From NCBI RefSeq assembly GCF_900095845.1, contig NZ_FMIX01000003.1:186001-250000 (forward strand): a DNA stretch of 64,000 nt. The letters run 5' to 3'. The position numbers and the translations under genes were made by a program. Under the pieces are notes generated by a model, which was not told the DNA's origin, did no database searches, and was given only the letters and a program-made list of their open reading frames with translations. Shown piece after piece: positions 40,633-49,849 of the stretch (positions within the stretch are counted from its first letter, which is position 1; the number at the start of each line of letters is the position of its first letter). The DNA comes from Streptococcus timonensis (lineage in GTDB: Bacteria; Bacillota; Bacilli; Lactobacillales; Streptococcaceae).

Positions 40633-41157
40633 ATGCAAAAGAAACCAATTTATCTTTGGGTTTTACTAATTTTATCAGCCGTGCTTTCGGCTTTATCCCT
40701 ATTTGGAGTTTTGTCACCAGTTCCTACTGCAGATAGTATGGCTGGACTTGAAACATCAGGAGTAGACGCAACTTATGCTCAGGAATTAGTTGCATATACG
40801 ATTAAAGTGACGGAACATTCCCACTCTATTTTCAACATTATCTTGGTTATTTTGTCAGCTATCTTGGTTACTGTAGCCTTGGTTTTCTTAGTTCGTCAAA
40901 ATATCCAATTAGCAAATTATACTTATGTGGCCTATGTTTTGGTTGCTATTGTAGGTTCTATTTATAATTTTATGGGAGTACAGGATGCGGTTTTACTGTT
41001 TACTGAACCAAACGTCCGCTTCGGCGCAGAACTTGGTGCCAAAGGGGCTACAATTTTGGGAATTGTCATTAATGTTATTTTTCTAGGCCTTGTATTTTAT
41101 AAGATATGGCAGCAACAAAAAGAATTAACAGAATCTCAAGAAGAAGAACTCGTCTAA
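40633..41157 (+). CDS. Conserved membrane protein
   Basis: 174 residues with four predicted membrane segments (about 7-28, 65-85, 93-115 and 137-156). The ribosome-binding site is TTAGGAGG. It has the same neighbours as its pneumococcal counterpart, between the response regulator and nrdI. Function unknown. Confidence 0.78.
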   Translation: MQKKPIYLWVLLILSAVLSALSLFGVLSPVPTADSMAGLETSGVDATYAQELVAYTIKVTEHSHSIFNIILVILSAILVTVALVFLVRQNIQLANYTYVAYVLVAIVGSIYNFMGVQDAVLLFTEPNVRFGAELGAKGATILGIVINVIFLGLVFYKIWQQQKELTESQEEELV

Positions 41158-41231
41158 GAGTTGACAAAGGATGACTATCAAGATACAATCTTGGTAGTTA
41201 TTTTTATGATTCAAGAAAGAGGGTGGGAAAG

Positions 41232-41699
41232 ATGAAAAAAATTTCCTTAGTTTATATCAGTTTGAGTGGGAATACTGAAAGTTTCGTAACACGTTTAAAA
41301 ACTTATTTGATGGAGCAGTATAAGAGTATTGATGTTGAGAAGATTGACATCAAAGAGTTGGTCAAGGAAGAACGTGGATTCTATGAAATGTCAAATCCTT
41401 TTGTTACTTTTTTACCAACTTATTTAGAAGGTGGGAATGGTGTTGACAATGGAGATGTAGAAATCCTAACGACTCCTGTAGGTGATTTTATCGCCTATGG
41501 CGACAATGCTAGAAAGTGTTTTGGTGTTGTAGGGTCAGGGAATCGAAACTTCAATAACCAATACTGTCTAACTGCAAAGCAATACAGTCAACGCTTTGGG
41601 TTTCCTGTACTAGCTGATTTTGAAATGCGTGGTATGTTGGGAGATATCAAGAAGGTTGCAGGCATTATTGCAGAGCTTTATGAACTTGAATCCTTGTAA
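41232..41699 (+). CDS. nrdI: NrdI flavodoxin-like protein
   Basis: 155 residues from MKKISLVYISLSGNTESFVT, with the flavodoxin-like phosphate-binding loop SLSGNTESF and CFGVVGSGNRNFNNQYCLTA. NrdI supplies oxidant to assemble the manganese cofactor of class Ib ribonucleotide reductase. The nrdE/nrdF partners are not adjacent, which is usual for streptococcal nrdI of this type. The ATG at 41232 has AGAGGG upstream. Confidence 0.92.
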   Translation: MKKISLVYISLSGNTESFVTRLKTYLMEQYKSIDVEKIDIKELVKEERGFYEMSNPFVTFLPTYLEGGNGVDNGDVEILTTPVGDFIAYGDNARKCFGVVGSGNRNFNNQYCLTAKQYSQRFGFPVLADFEMRGMLGDIKKVAGIIAELYELESL

Positions 41700-41769
41700 G
41701 AGGATAGAGATGCTGGGCTAGATTTTTATCCCATGGATTATAGAATTATTTCAAAAGAGAACAGTTCAA

Positions 41770-41979
41770 ATGAGTAAATTACAGAGATCATTTTTAAAGT
41801 ATATAAAACGCAAACCAAGCTTCAAGGATATTATCCTATGCAGTGCTTTGCTACTATTAGCGATTGCTCTGCTACTGTTCTCTGAGAAAATTTTTGATGA
41901 AAATGTAGCATCAGTTGGAACCATGGTATCCTTAGGGATTATTATCCTGGTAGGAATCTTAGCTGTCATAAATAAATAA
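41770..41979 (+). CDS. Small two-span membrane protein
   Basis: 69 residues with a basic N-terminus (MSKLQRSFLKYIKRKPSFKD) and two membrane segments. It is followed directly by a strong bidirectional terminator. Function unknown; the ribosome-binding site is weak. Confidence 0.6.
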   Translation: MSKLQRSFLKYIKRKPSFKDIILCSALLLLAIALLLFSEKIFDENVASVGTMVSLGIIILVGILAVINK

Positions 41980-42012
41980 AAAGACTCGAGATGTAAATTC
42001 TCGAGTCTTTTT
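41978..42012. terminator. Bidirectional terminator
   Basis: Stem aaaagactcgaga / tctcgagtctttt between convergent genes. Confidence 0.88.
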
Positions 42013-42013
42013 G

Positions 42014-42262
42014 TTATTTGCGAATTTCGTCAACGATTTCTTTTGAAATGGGAATCCCTAAACGGTAGCCTTTGTTGATGTAGTCAATGACATCATTGAT
42101 ATTTTCTATCGTTTGGATTTTTTCTTTGATAGTTGCACGAAAATCTTGATCTTTCAATAGTTGGTCCTGAAGCAGTCTTTGAAGCTTCTCTTTTTCATAT
42201 TTGTTGACAAGAAATAGAAAAAGAAGACTGATAACAACTAGAATATAAGCGTATTGGCTCAT
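42014..42262 (-). CDS. Small membrane-anchored protein
   Basis: 82 residues. One N-terminal membrane segment (about 5-19) is followed by a charged coiled-coil-like region (NKYEKEKLQRLLQDQLLKDQ ...). It lies downstream of argS on the same strand. Function unknown. Confidence 0.68.
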   Translation of the reverse strand: MSQYAYILVVISLLFLFLVNKYEKEKLQRLLQDQLLKDQDFRATIKEKIQTIENINDVIDYINKGYRLGIPISKEIVDEIRK

Positions 42263-42523
42263 AAAAATTCTCCCTAAGTGATAAAGAAGTAGGTGGTAAG
42301 AGAAAGGCGAAGCATCTTCGCCTTTCGAGTGATAATACTAGTAAAGCAGTTAGCGCCTAACAATTATTAGGAACATTAGTTCCAATGACTGTAAGATTAC
42401 GACATGCATTCAAATAAATCGATATTATTTATTTGAATGCATTAGTAAGGCGTTTAGGGAAATCGCCTGATAGCGATTACCGTCAAGAGACTAGGAACTT
42501 TAGTTCCAGTCTCTTGTAACGAG
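42263..42523. repeat. Intergenic region rich in inverted repeats
   Basis: No gene. It holds a perfect 16-bp inverted repeat with a 7-nt loop (42414-42452, arms atgcattcaaataaat), and a near-perfect hairpin around aggaacttta gttcc (42484-42516). A related ggaacattagttcc sits at 42370-42383. The third may end argS transcripts. The arrangement looks like a small repeat element; its family is not recognised. Confidence 0.55.
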
Positions 42524-44215
42524 TTACATCTTATCTGGCGCCTCTACACCCAACAGACGAAGCGCTTCTTTGAGGACGACTGCTGTTGCATAGCTAAGGG
42601 CTAGACGACTGTCACGTTCTGGACTTTCATCTAAGATACGAGTGTGGGCATAGTATTTGTTAAAGGCTTGAGCTAAGCTGATTGCAAATTTAGCGATGAT
42701 AGAAGGTTCGTAATTATCAGCTGCACGTTTAATAATACGTGGGAAGTCTTGAATTAGCTTAATGATTTCCCAGCTTTCAGCATCGTTCAAGCTATAGTTA
42801 GCACCTGCTTCAGGTTTGAAATCGGCTTTACGCAAGATCGATTGGATACGAGCGTAGGCGTATTGAACATAAGGACCAGTCTCCCCTTCGAAGGATACCA
42901 TAGCTTCAAGGTCGAAGTCATATCCATTTGTACGGTCAGTTTTAAGGTCATAGAATTTAATGGCCCCAACTCCAACAGCATGAGCGACCTGGTCTTTGTT
43001 TTCAAGTTCTGGATTTTTGGCTTCAATCTGCGCTTTAGCACGGCTGATGGCTTCTGCAACAGTTGGCTCTAGTAAGATAACATTCCCTTTACGAGTAGAA
43101 AGTTTTTTCCCTTCTTTTGTAACCAAGCCAAACGGAACATGGACAATATCTTGGCTCCAATCGTAACCCATCTCTTGAAGAACTGCCTTGAGTTGTTTAA
43201 AGTGAGCAGATTGTTCTTGACCAACGACATAGATAGATTTTGCAAATTGGTACTCGTTTTTACGGTAGAGGGCCGCAGCTAAGTCACGCGTGATGTATAG
43301 AGTTGCACCGTCAGATTTCTTGATAAGAGCTGGGTGTTCAATTCCATATTTTTCAAGATTAACAACTTGAGCACCTTCTGATTCGACTAATAGTCCTTTT
43401 TCAGAAAGGATGTCTACAACTGCATCCATTTTATCATTGTAGAAAGCTTCTCCGTTATAGCTGTCGAATTCAACTTGTAGCTCGTCGTAAAGGCGGTTAA
43501 ATTCTACCAAGCTTTCATCACGGAACCATTGCCAAAGAGCAAGAGCTTCCTCATCCCCGTTTTCAAGCTTGCGGAACCATTCGCGTGCTTCTTCATCCAA
43601 ACTTGGATCATTCTCAGCTTCAGCATTGATGCGGACATAGAGCTTGAGGAGTTCATCGATTGGATGAGCTTTGACAGCTTCTTCGTTACCCCATTTCTTG
43701 TAGGCAACAATCAACATCCCAAACTGTTTACCCCAGTCTCCCAAATGGTTGACCTTGACAGTTTTATAGCCGATTTTTTGGAAGATATGTGACAAGCTGT
43801 CTCCGATAACTGTTGAACGAAGGTGACCGATTGAAAATGGTTTAGCGATATTAGGGCTAGACATGTCAATGACAACATTTTCTTGATTGCCAATCTCTTG
43901 GTCAGCGTAGTGCTCTTTTTCAGTGATAACGTCTTGTAGTACTTGACCAGAAATAGCAGCCTTATCAAGGAAGAAGTTGACGTAAGGACCTGTTGCTACC
44001 ACTTTTTCAAAGGCTTGACTATTGATCTTTTCAGCGATGTCAGCAGCAATCATTTGAGGGGCTTTACGCTCAACCTTTGCCAATGAGAAGGCAGGGAAGG
44101 CGATATCTCCCATATCTGAATTTTTAGGTGTTTCTAGTAAATTTAAAATAGCCTCTTGATCTAGGCTATCGATGACGCCAGCTAATTCACTAGCAATCAA
44201 TTCTTTTGTATTCAT
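42524..44215 (-). CDS. argS: Arginyl-tRNA synthetase
   Basis: 563 residues, class I synthetase that charges tRNA-Arg. The HIGH-type motif is [14 protein letters not shown], the KMSKS-like motif is [14 protein letters not shown], and the C-terminal DALR anticodon-binding domain ends at [10 protein letters not shown]. It is divergent from argR, its usual streptococcal neighbour. Confidence 0.97.
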   Translation of the reverse strand: MNTKELIASELAGVIDSLDQEAILNLLETPKNSDMGDIAFPAFSLAKVERKAPQMIAADIAEKINSQAFEKVVATGPYVNFFLDKAAISGQVLQDVITEKEHYADQEIGNQENVVIDMSSPNIAKPFSIGHLRSTVIGDSLSHIFQKIGYKTVKVNHLGDWGKQFGMLIVAYKKWGNEEAVKAHPIDELLKLYVRINAEAENDPSLDEEAREWFRKLENGDEEALALWQWFRDESLVEFNRLYDELQVEFDSYNGEAFYNDKMDAVVDILSEKGLLVESEGAQVVNLEKYGIEHPALIKKSDGATLYITRDLAAALYRKNEYQFAKSIYVVGQEQSAHFKQLKAVLQEMGYDWSQDIVHVPFGLVTKEGKKLSTRKGNVILLEPTVAEAISRAKAQIEAKNPELENKDQVAHAVGVGAIKFYDLKTDRTNGYDFDLEAMVSFEGETGPYVQYAYARIQSILRKADFKPEAGANYSLNDAESWEIIKLIQDFPRIIKRAADNYEPSIIAKFAISLAQAFNKYYAHTRILDESPERDSRLALSYATAVVLKEALRLLGVEAPDKM

Positions 44216-44297
44216 TTTAGGCTCCTTTTGGGCTTTTCTACTATTCTATCACAAATTTAAGGAAAGACGAAAATTTTTTTGAAATATGCAGTTTTTT

Positions 44298-44306
44298 TGG
44301 TATAAT
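44298..44306 (+). promoter_or_regulatory. argR promoter (extended -10)
   Basis: TGG-TATAAT at 44298-44306, 53 bp upstream of argR. Confidence 0.7.
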
Positions 44307-44327
44307 GTTCTTGCTAAACAAATGCAA

Positions 44328-44347
44328 AATGTAAATAAATATTCATT
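44328..44347. promoter_or_regulatory. Probable ARG box
   Basis: aatgtaaataaatattcatt, an imperfect palindrome resembling the ArgR consensus, lies between the argR promoter and its start. It suggests autoregulation. Confidence 0.55.
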
Positions 44348-44359
44348 TGAGAGGATGTT

Positions 44360-44806
44360 ATGAGAAAAAAAGATCGTCATTCGCTGATTAAGCAGATGAT
44401 TACGGAAGAAAAACTAGGGACTCAAAAGGAAATTCAAGATCGTTTAGAGGCTCGGAATGTCTTTGTAACCCAAACAACCTTATCACGAGATTTACGAGAA
44501 ATCGGCTTGACCAAAGTTAAGAAAAATGACATGATCTACTATGTCTTGGCCAATGAGACAGACAAAATTGACTTGGTTGAATTCCTTTCACATCATCTTG
44601 AAGGTGTAGCGAGAGCGGAATTTACTTTAGTTCTCCATACAAAACTTGGAGAAGCTGCGGTATTAGCAAATGTAGTAGATTCAAATAAAGATGGTAGGAT
44701 CTTAGGTACAGTTGCTGGAGCGAATACCTTGTTGGTTATCTGTAAAGATCAACATGCAGCTAAAGTCATGGAAGAACGCTTGCTAGAGTTAATGGAAGAT
44801 AGATAA
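44360..44806 (+). CDS. argR: Arginine repressor ArgR
   Basis: 148 residues. The N-terminal winged helix (RHSLIKQMITEEKLGTQKEI, then VTQTTLSRDLREIGLTKVKK) and the C-terminal hexamerisation/arginine-binding domain (GEAAVLANVVDSNKDGRILG, then TVAGANTLLVICKD) are complete. The arrangement argS-argR-mutS is that of pneumococci and relatives. Confidence 0.95.
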   Translation: MRKKDRHSLIKQMITEEKLGTQKEIQDRLEARNVFVTQTTLSRDLREIGLTKVKKNDMIYYVLANETDKIDLVEFLSHHLEGVARAEFTLVLHTKLGEAAVLANVVDSNKDGRILGTVAGANTLLVICKDQHAAKVMEERLLELMEDR

Positions 44807-44852
44807 GGTCTTGAGAGCTTCTCTCAGGACTGTTTTTACAAGGAGAGAGTAA

Positions 44853-47387
44853 ATGACTACTGAAAAATTATCACCTGGTATGCAACAGTATGTGGATATC
44901 AAAAAACAATATCCAGATGCTTTTTTACTTTTTCGCATGGGTGATTTTTATGAGTTGTTTTATGAAGATGCCATCAATGCCGCTCAGATTCTAGAGATTT
45001 CGTTGACCAGTCGCAATAAAAATGCTGAAAATCCGATTCCCATGGCTGGAGTCCCTTATCATTCTGCCCAACAGTATATCGATGTCCTCGTTGAGCGTGG
45101 CTACAAGGTTGCCATTGCTGAACAGATGGAAGACCCTAAGCAAGCTGTTGGTGTTGTTAAGCGTGAGGTTGTTCAAGTCATTACACCAGGTACAGTGGTT
45201 GATAGTAGTAAGCCAGATAGCCAAAATAACTTTTTGGTAGCTATTGACCGTGATGAGTCTCGATATGGTCTAGCCTACATGGATTTGGTGACAGGTGATT
45301 TTTATGTGACAGGCTTATCTGATTTTACGCTAGTCTGTGGTGAAATTCGAAATCTAAAGGCCAGAGAAGTGGTGATTTGCTACGAATTGTCTGAAGCAGA
45401 AGAACAGATTCTCAGTCGTCAAATGAATCTAGTGCTTTCCTATGAACAAGAAACATATGAAGACGTTCATCTGTTGGATTCAAGATTGGCAACTGTTGAA
45501 GGAGCAGCTAGTGGCAAACTTCTCCAGTATGTCCATCGGACGCAGATGCGAGAGCTCAGCCACTTGAAGCCTGTTATCCGTTATGAAATCAAAGATTTCT
45601 TGCAGATGGATTTTGCGACCAAGGCTAGTCTTGATTTGGTTGAAAATGCTCGCCCAGGTAAGAAACAAGGTAGCCTATTCTGGTTGCTAGATGAGACTAA
45701 AACTGCAATGGGTATGCGTCTTCTGCGTTCTTGGATTCAACGTCCTTTGATTGATAAGGACCGTATTCTTGAACGTCAGGAGGTTGTGCAAGTCTTTCTG
45801 GATTGTTTCTTTGAGCGCAGTGATTTAACGGATAGTCTCAAGGGAGTCTACGATATCGAGCGTCTGGCCAGTCGAGTGTCTTTTGGGAAAAGTAACCCTA
45901 AAGACCTCTTGCAATTAGCAACTACCTTAGGAAGTGTTCCACGAATTCGAGCAATTTTAGAAGGAATGGAGCAACCAGCTCTAGCTTATCTAATTGAACA
46001 ACTAGATGCTATTCCTGAGTTGGAAAGTCTGATAAGTGCTGCTATTGCCCCTGAGGCTCCTCATGTGATTACAGAGGGCGGGATTATTCGAACTGGCTTT
46101 GATGAGACCTTGGATAAATATCGTCGTGTTCTGAGAGAAGGAACCAGCTGGATAGCTGAGATTGAGGCCAAGGAAAGAGAAAACTCGGGCATCAATACTC
46201 TCAAGATTGATTACAATAAAAAAGACGGTTACTATTTCCATGTGACCAACTCGCAGCTCGGCAATGTTCCAGCCCATTTTTTCCGAAAGGCTACGCTAAA
46301 AAACTCTGAACGTTTTGGAACAGAGGAGTTGGCGCGTATCGAAGGAGAAATGTTAGAGGCACGTGAAAAATCAGCAAACCTAGAATACGAAATCTTTATG
46401 CGTATTCGTGAGGAGGTTGGCAAGTATATCCAACGCCTCCAAGCCCTAGCCCAAGGAATCGCCACTGTCGATGTCTTGCAAGGCTTGGCAGTGGTTGCAG
46501 AAAAACAGCACCTGATTCGACCAGAGTTTGGGCAAGAGTCGCGGATTGATATCCAGAATGGTCGTCACGCAGTTGTTGAAAAGGTCATGGGAGCTCAGAC
46601 CTATATTCCCAATAGTATCCAGATGGATGAAGATACTAGCATTCAACTAATTACAGGTCCGAACATGAGCGGGAAGTCAACCTACATGCGTCAACTAGCC
46701 ATTACAGCGGTTATGGCTCAGATGGGTTCTTATGTCCCTGCAGAAAGTGCTCGTTTGCCAATTTTTGATGCAATTTTTACCCGTATCGGAGCGGCAGATG
46801 ACTTGGTTTCAGGTCAGTCCACCTTTATGGTAGAGATGATGGAAGCTAATAATGCCATTAGTCATGCGACCAAGGATTCATTAATTCTTTTTGATGAGCT
46901 TGGTCGAGGAACCGCAACTTATGATGGTATGGCTCTAGCCCAGTCTATCATCGAGTATATCCATGAGCATATTGGTGCCAAGACTCTCTTTGCAACGCAC
47001 TACCATGAATTGACTAGCCTTGAGACTAGTCTGGGACATCTGGTTAACGTTCACGTAGCTACGCTGGAACAAAATGGTCAGGTTACTTTCCTTCACAAGA
47101 TAGAACCAGGACCAGCTGACAAATCATACGGTATCCATGTAGCTAAGATTGCAGGATTGCCAGCAGACTTGCTAAAAAGAGCGGATGCGATTCTAACTCA
47201 ACTAGAGAGCCAAGGTCAGGAAAATCCAATTTCTATCAATCAAAGGAATGTTGTCAATGAGCAAATGTCTCTCTTTGATGAAAAAGAAGAAAATCCTATC
47301 CTAGCAGAGTTGGCCGAAGTAGATGTTTTCAATATGACACCGATGCAAGCCATGAACCTCTTGTTAGAATGGAAGCAAAAATTATAA
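44853..47387 (+). CDS. mutS: DNA mismatch repair protein MutS (HexA)
   Basis: 844 residues. The mismatch-binding domain I contains [13 protein letters not shown], the Phe-x-Glu reader motif. Connector, lever and clamp domains follow, then the ATPase with Walker [16 protein letters not shown], Walker [18 protein letters not shown] and the switch FATHYHEL. It recognises mismatches after replication and during transformation (Hex system). A terminator follows. Confidence 0.97.
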   Translation: MTTEKLSPGMQQYVDIKKQYPDAFLLFRMGDFYELFYEDAINAAQILEISLTSRNKNAENPIPMAGVPYHSAQQYIDVLVERGYKVAIAEQMEDPKQAVGVVKREVVQVITPGTVVDSSKPDSQNNFLVAIDRDESRYGLAYMDLVTGDFYVTGLSDFTLVCGEIRNLKAREVVICYELSEAEEQILSRQMNLVLSYEQETYEDVHLLDSRLATVEGAASGKLLQYVHRTQMRELSHLKPVIRYEIKDFLQMDFATKASLDLVENARPGKKQGSLFWLLDETKTAMGMRLLRSWIQRPLIDKDRILERQEVVQVFLDCFFERSDLTDSLKGVYDIERLASRVSFGKSNPKDLLQLATTLGSVPRIRAILEGMEQPALAYLIEQLDAIPELESLISAAIAPEAPHVITEGGIIRTGFDETLDKYRRVLREGTSWIAEIEAKERENSGINTLKIDYNKKDGYYFHVTNSQLGNVPAHFFRKATLKNSERFGTEELARIEGEMLEAREKSANLEYEIFMRIREEVGKYIQRLQALAQGIATVDVLQGLAVVAEKQHLIRPEFGQESRIDIQNGRHAVVEKVMGAQTYIPNSIQMDEDTSIQLITGPNMSGKSTYMRQLAITAVMAQMGSYVPAESARLPIFDAIFTRIGAADDLVSGQSTFMVEMMEANNAISHATKDSLILFDELGRGTATYDGMALAQSIIEYIHEHIGAKTLFATHYHELTSLETSLGHLVNVHVATLEQNGQVTFLHKIEPGPADKSYGIHVAKIAGLPADLLKRADAILTQLESQGQENPISINQRNVVNEQMSLFDEKEENPILAELAEVDVFNMTPMQAMNLLLEWKQKL

Positions 47388-47390
47388 GCA

Positions 47391-47420
47391 AAAACCCACT
47401 CGCAAAAAGGAGTGGGTTTT
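47391..47420. terminator. Bidirectional terminator after mutS
   Basis: Stem aaaacccact / agtgggtttt between convergent genes. Confidence 0.88.
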
Positions 47421-47426
47421 TAAATA

Positions 47427-47885
47427 TTATTTTTTCTGAGCTAATAGTTGATTGATGTGGGCAACCTTCTTTGATTCTCTTTTGTAGAGAATCGTCCAAA
47501 TGATGAGGTAGACGATTGCAAATTCTGGAATGAGTTGAAGGATGAAAGTCCAGTGAAGAGGGAACCAGCCTGCTAGGATTGCTAGAGGTACAAAACCTAG
47601 CAACATAAGGAAGAAGTGAGTGACAGTGGCGCGAAGAAGGCTCCAATCTTGGGCGAATAGACGGCTACCAAAACTAAAGAGTACTCCAATAGCTGACCAG
47701 ATAAGTGTACAATAGAGTAAAACTAGAGCACCGTGAACCTGATGACTGCTCATGAATTGACCAATAGCTGACTCTGGACTAAGTGGCGCGTAGTTGTTTG
47801 GAGCATAAATGAGTGAAAAGATAATAGATAGGATGAGACCGATAAGGATACCGGTTGTGGCATCATGGAATACTTGTTTTTTCAT
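47427..47885 (-). CDS. DUF3021 membrane protein
   Basis: 152 residues with four membrane segments (about 12-28, 48-75, 83-105 and 115-133). It overlaps the LytTR regulator gene by 4 bp (ATGA). DUF3021-LytTR pairs are common in streptococci, where the membrane protein usually inhibits or senses for the regulator. Confidence 0.87.
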   Translation of the reverse strand: MKKQVFHDATTGILIGLILSIIFSLIYAPNNYAPLSPESAIGQFMSSHQVHGALVLLYCTLIWSAIGVLFSFGSRLFAQDWSLLRATVTHFFLMLLGFVPLAILAGWFPLHWTFILQLIPEFAIVYLIIWTILYKRESKKVAHINQLLAQKK

Positions 47886-48322
47886 AGTTCTAATTTCTCC
47901 TTAATAGTTTTGAGGTAACGACGAGATGAGTAGGTGAAACTTTCGTTTTTTAAATAGATTTCAATCAAGCCGTTAGAGGTTAGTTTTAGATGACTAATTG
48001 CATCAATGTTGACAATTTCCGATTGGGAAATTTGGATAAAGGAAGCAGGTAGAATTTCACTTGCTTGGTAGAGACGTATGTCAAGTGCATAGGTTTGGCT
48101 ATCCGTTTCGGCCAGAACCTTACGATTTTCAATGTATACACGCTGAATCTTGCTAATCTGAATCAAGTAGACCTGGTCTTGGAATTTTCCTTTAAGAGTT
48201 TCTTTTTGTTCAAGATTTTGTACAAAGTCCTGAACCTTTTGAACTCTAGGGGACAAGGTCGGTGCCTCTATGATGATTTGCTCTTCGGTGTATTGCTGAT
48301 CAATATCAAGTCTGACTTTCAT
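47882..48322 (-). CDS. LytTR-family transcriptional regulator
   Basis: 146 residues from MKVRLDIDQQYTEEQIIIEA. A short N-terminal region precedes the LytTR DNA-binding domain (QVYLIQISKIQRVYIENRKV through FIQISQSEIVNIDAI and FTYSSRRYLKTIKEKL). There is no receiver domain, so it forms an LRS-type pair with the DUF3021 protein. The start at 48320-48322 follows AAAGGAG. Confidence 0.9.
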   Translation of the reverse strand: MKVRLDIDQQYTEEQIIIEAPTLSPRVQKVQDFVQNLEQKETLKGKFQDQVYLIQISKIQRVYIENRKVLAETDSQTYALDIRLYQASEILPASFIQISQSEIVNIDAISHLKLTSNGLIEIYLKNESFTYSSRRYLKTIKEKLEL

Positions 48323-48498
48323 AATTTCTCCTTTATAAAGTTGTAATAGAGATCTCTTACTTACAAATCTATTAAACACCATTTTGTCAACAAATACAAG
48401 AAGCTATGTCTATGTGGTCGGTTGAAGAGACTATCTGGCAGGCGAGCGTTTTCAAAGAGATTTTAGAGCAAAGAAGTCAAAAAATAAGAAGAAATATA

Positions 48499-48528
48499 TT
48501 GACAAAAATAGAAAAAACGTGGTACAAT
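48499..48528 (+). promoter_or_regulatory. str operon promoter
   Basis: TTGACA (48499-48504), an 18-bp spacer ending TGG, and TACAAT (48523-48528): both -35 and extended -10 features, as expected for a very strong promoter. Confidence 0.85.
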
Positions 48529-48535
48529 GTTAGAC

Positions 48536-48664
48536 GGTACTTTTTACTTTTGGTCTCTCAAGAGTGTACAGGGACGTGCTGACAAATGTTGCAAAAGTAC
48601 ACACAGATGATAGCTGTCACCAAGTGTATCATCACCAAAAATAAAAAAACATAGGAGAATGTAG
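48536..48664 (+). promoter_or_regulatory. 5' leader of rpsL
   Basis: A leader of about 130 nt with a hairpin gatgata / tatcatc (48606-48633) just before the ribosome-binding site. It may mediate control of S12/S7 synthesis; no known family is assigned. Confidence 0.45.
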
Positions 48665-49081
48665 ATGCCTACAATTAACCAATTGGTTCGCAAACCGCGT
48701 AAATCAAAAGTAGAAAAATCTAAATCACCAGCTTTGAACGTTGGTTACAACAGTCATAAAAAAGTTCAAACAAACGTTTCTTCACCACAAAAACGTGGTG
48801 TTGCAACTCGTGTTGGAACTATGACACCTAAAAAACCTAACTCTGCCCTTCGTAAATTTGCTCGTGTACGTTTGAGCAACCTTATCGAAGTTACTGCCTA
48901 CATCCCAGGTATCGGACACAACTTGCAAGAGCACAGCGTGGTGCTTCTTCGTGGTGGACGTGTAAAAGACCTTCCAGGGGTACGTTACCATATCGTCCGT
49001 GGTGCACTTGATACTGCAGGTGTTAACGATCGTAAACAAGGCCGTTCTAAATACGGTACTAAACGTCCGAAAAAAGCATAA
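48665..49081 (+). CDS. rpsL: 30S ribosomal protein S12
   Basis: 138 residues, [20 protein letters not shown] onward, with the conserved decoding-site loop [16 protein letters not shown] and the wild-type lysines at the classical streptomycin-resistance positions (TPKKPNS and [12 protein letters not shown]). First gene of the str block. Confidence 0.98.
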   Translation: MPTINQLVRKPRKSKVEKSKSPALNVGYNSHKKVQTNVSSPQKRGVATRVGTMTPKKPNSALRKFARVRLSNLIEVTAYIPGIGHNLQEHSVVLLRGGRVKDLPGVRYHIVRGALDTAGVNDRKQGRSKYGTKRPKKA

Positions 49082-49100
49082 GGAAAGGGGATAAAGAGAA

Positions 49101-49571
49101 ATGAGTCGTAAAAATAGAGCTCCAAAACGTGAAGTATTGCCAGATCCGCTTTACAATTCACAACTAGTTACTCGTCTTATCAACCGCGTTATGCTTGATG
49201 GTAAACGTGGTACAGCTGCTTCAATCGTTTACGGTGCTTTTGAGCAAATCAAAGAAGCTACTGGTAACGATGCACTTGAAGTATTTGAAACAGCTATGGA
49301 AAACATCATGCCTGTACTTGAAGTACGTGCACGTCGTGTTGGTGGATCTAATTACCAAGTCCCAGTTGAAGTTCGTCCAGAACGTCGTACAACACTTGGA
49401 CTTCGTTGGTTGGTAACTATTGCACGTCTTCGTGGTGAGCACACAATGGTTGACCGCCTTGCTAAAGAAATCATGGATGCTGCTAACAACACTGGTGCAG
49501 CAGTTAAGAAACGTGAAGACACTCACCGTATGGCTGAAGCTAACCGTGCCTTCGCACACTTCTGTTGGTAA
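49101..49571 (+). CDS. rpsG: 30S ribosomal protein S7
   Basis: 156 residues, [20 protein letters not shown] onward, with the canonical [16 protein letters not shown] and the C-terminal [13 protein letters not shown]. It nucleates the 30S head and in enterobacteria regulates its own operon. A long nested hairpin begins 13 bp after its stop codon. Confidence 0.98.
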   Translation: MSRKNRAPKREVLPDPLYNSQLVTRLINRVMLDGKRGTAASIVYGAFEQIKEATGNDALEVFETAMENIMPVLEVRARRVGGSNYQVPVEVRPERRTTLGLRWLVTIARLRGEHTMVDRLAKEIMDAANNTGAAVKKREDTHRMAEANRAFAHFCW

Positions 49572-49584
49572 GAAAATGATGCTA

Positions 49585-49676
49585 GGAACGGTAAGGATGC
49601 AAGGTGAAAATAGGAAACTGACGCAGTATTCGACGAATACAAGGAAGTTTATCTTTTTCACACAGCATCCCGTTCC
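49585..49676 (+). ncRNA. Nested multi-stem RNA structure in the rpsG-fusA spacer
   Basis: Five perfectly nested helices: ggaacg 49585-49590 with cgttcc 49671-49676; ggatgc 49595-49600 with gcatcc 49665-49670; gtgaaaa 49604-49610 with ttttcac 49655-49661; aaact 49615-49619 with agttt 49646-49650; gtatt 49626-49630 with aatac 49636-49640. It is not followed by a T-run, so it is not a simple terminator. It is a candidate S7-binding or processing element. Confidence 0.7.
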
Positions 49677-49765
49677 GGCTCAAATCGGCTAACTAACTTT
49701 AGCCTGAGTTCAATTCAACTTAACATCTCACAAGTTGAAACCAACTATAACATGAAAACATTGAG

Positions 49766-49793
49766 AACGGGTGGGTCCTGCCTATCCGTTTTT
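49766..49793 (+). terminator. Terminator-like hairpin before fusA
   Basis: aacgg / ccgtt closes an imperfect GC-rich stem followed by five T, 57 bp before the fusA start. It could attenuate read-through from rpsG. Confidence 0.5.
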
Positions 49794-49849
49794 ATTGAAA
49801 GAGTGTTAGAAACAGATTAGAAATTAAAAAAATAGGAGAAAAAAACCTC

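Noticed and set aside
43529..43792. Plus-strand open frames opposite argS
   Set aside because: They are antisense shadows of a well-conserved synthetase gene.
49221..49692. Long open frames overlapping rpsG on both strands
   Set aside because: They follow from the strong codon bias of rpsG and have no start signals.
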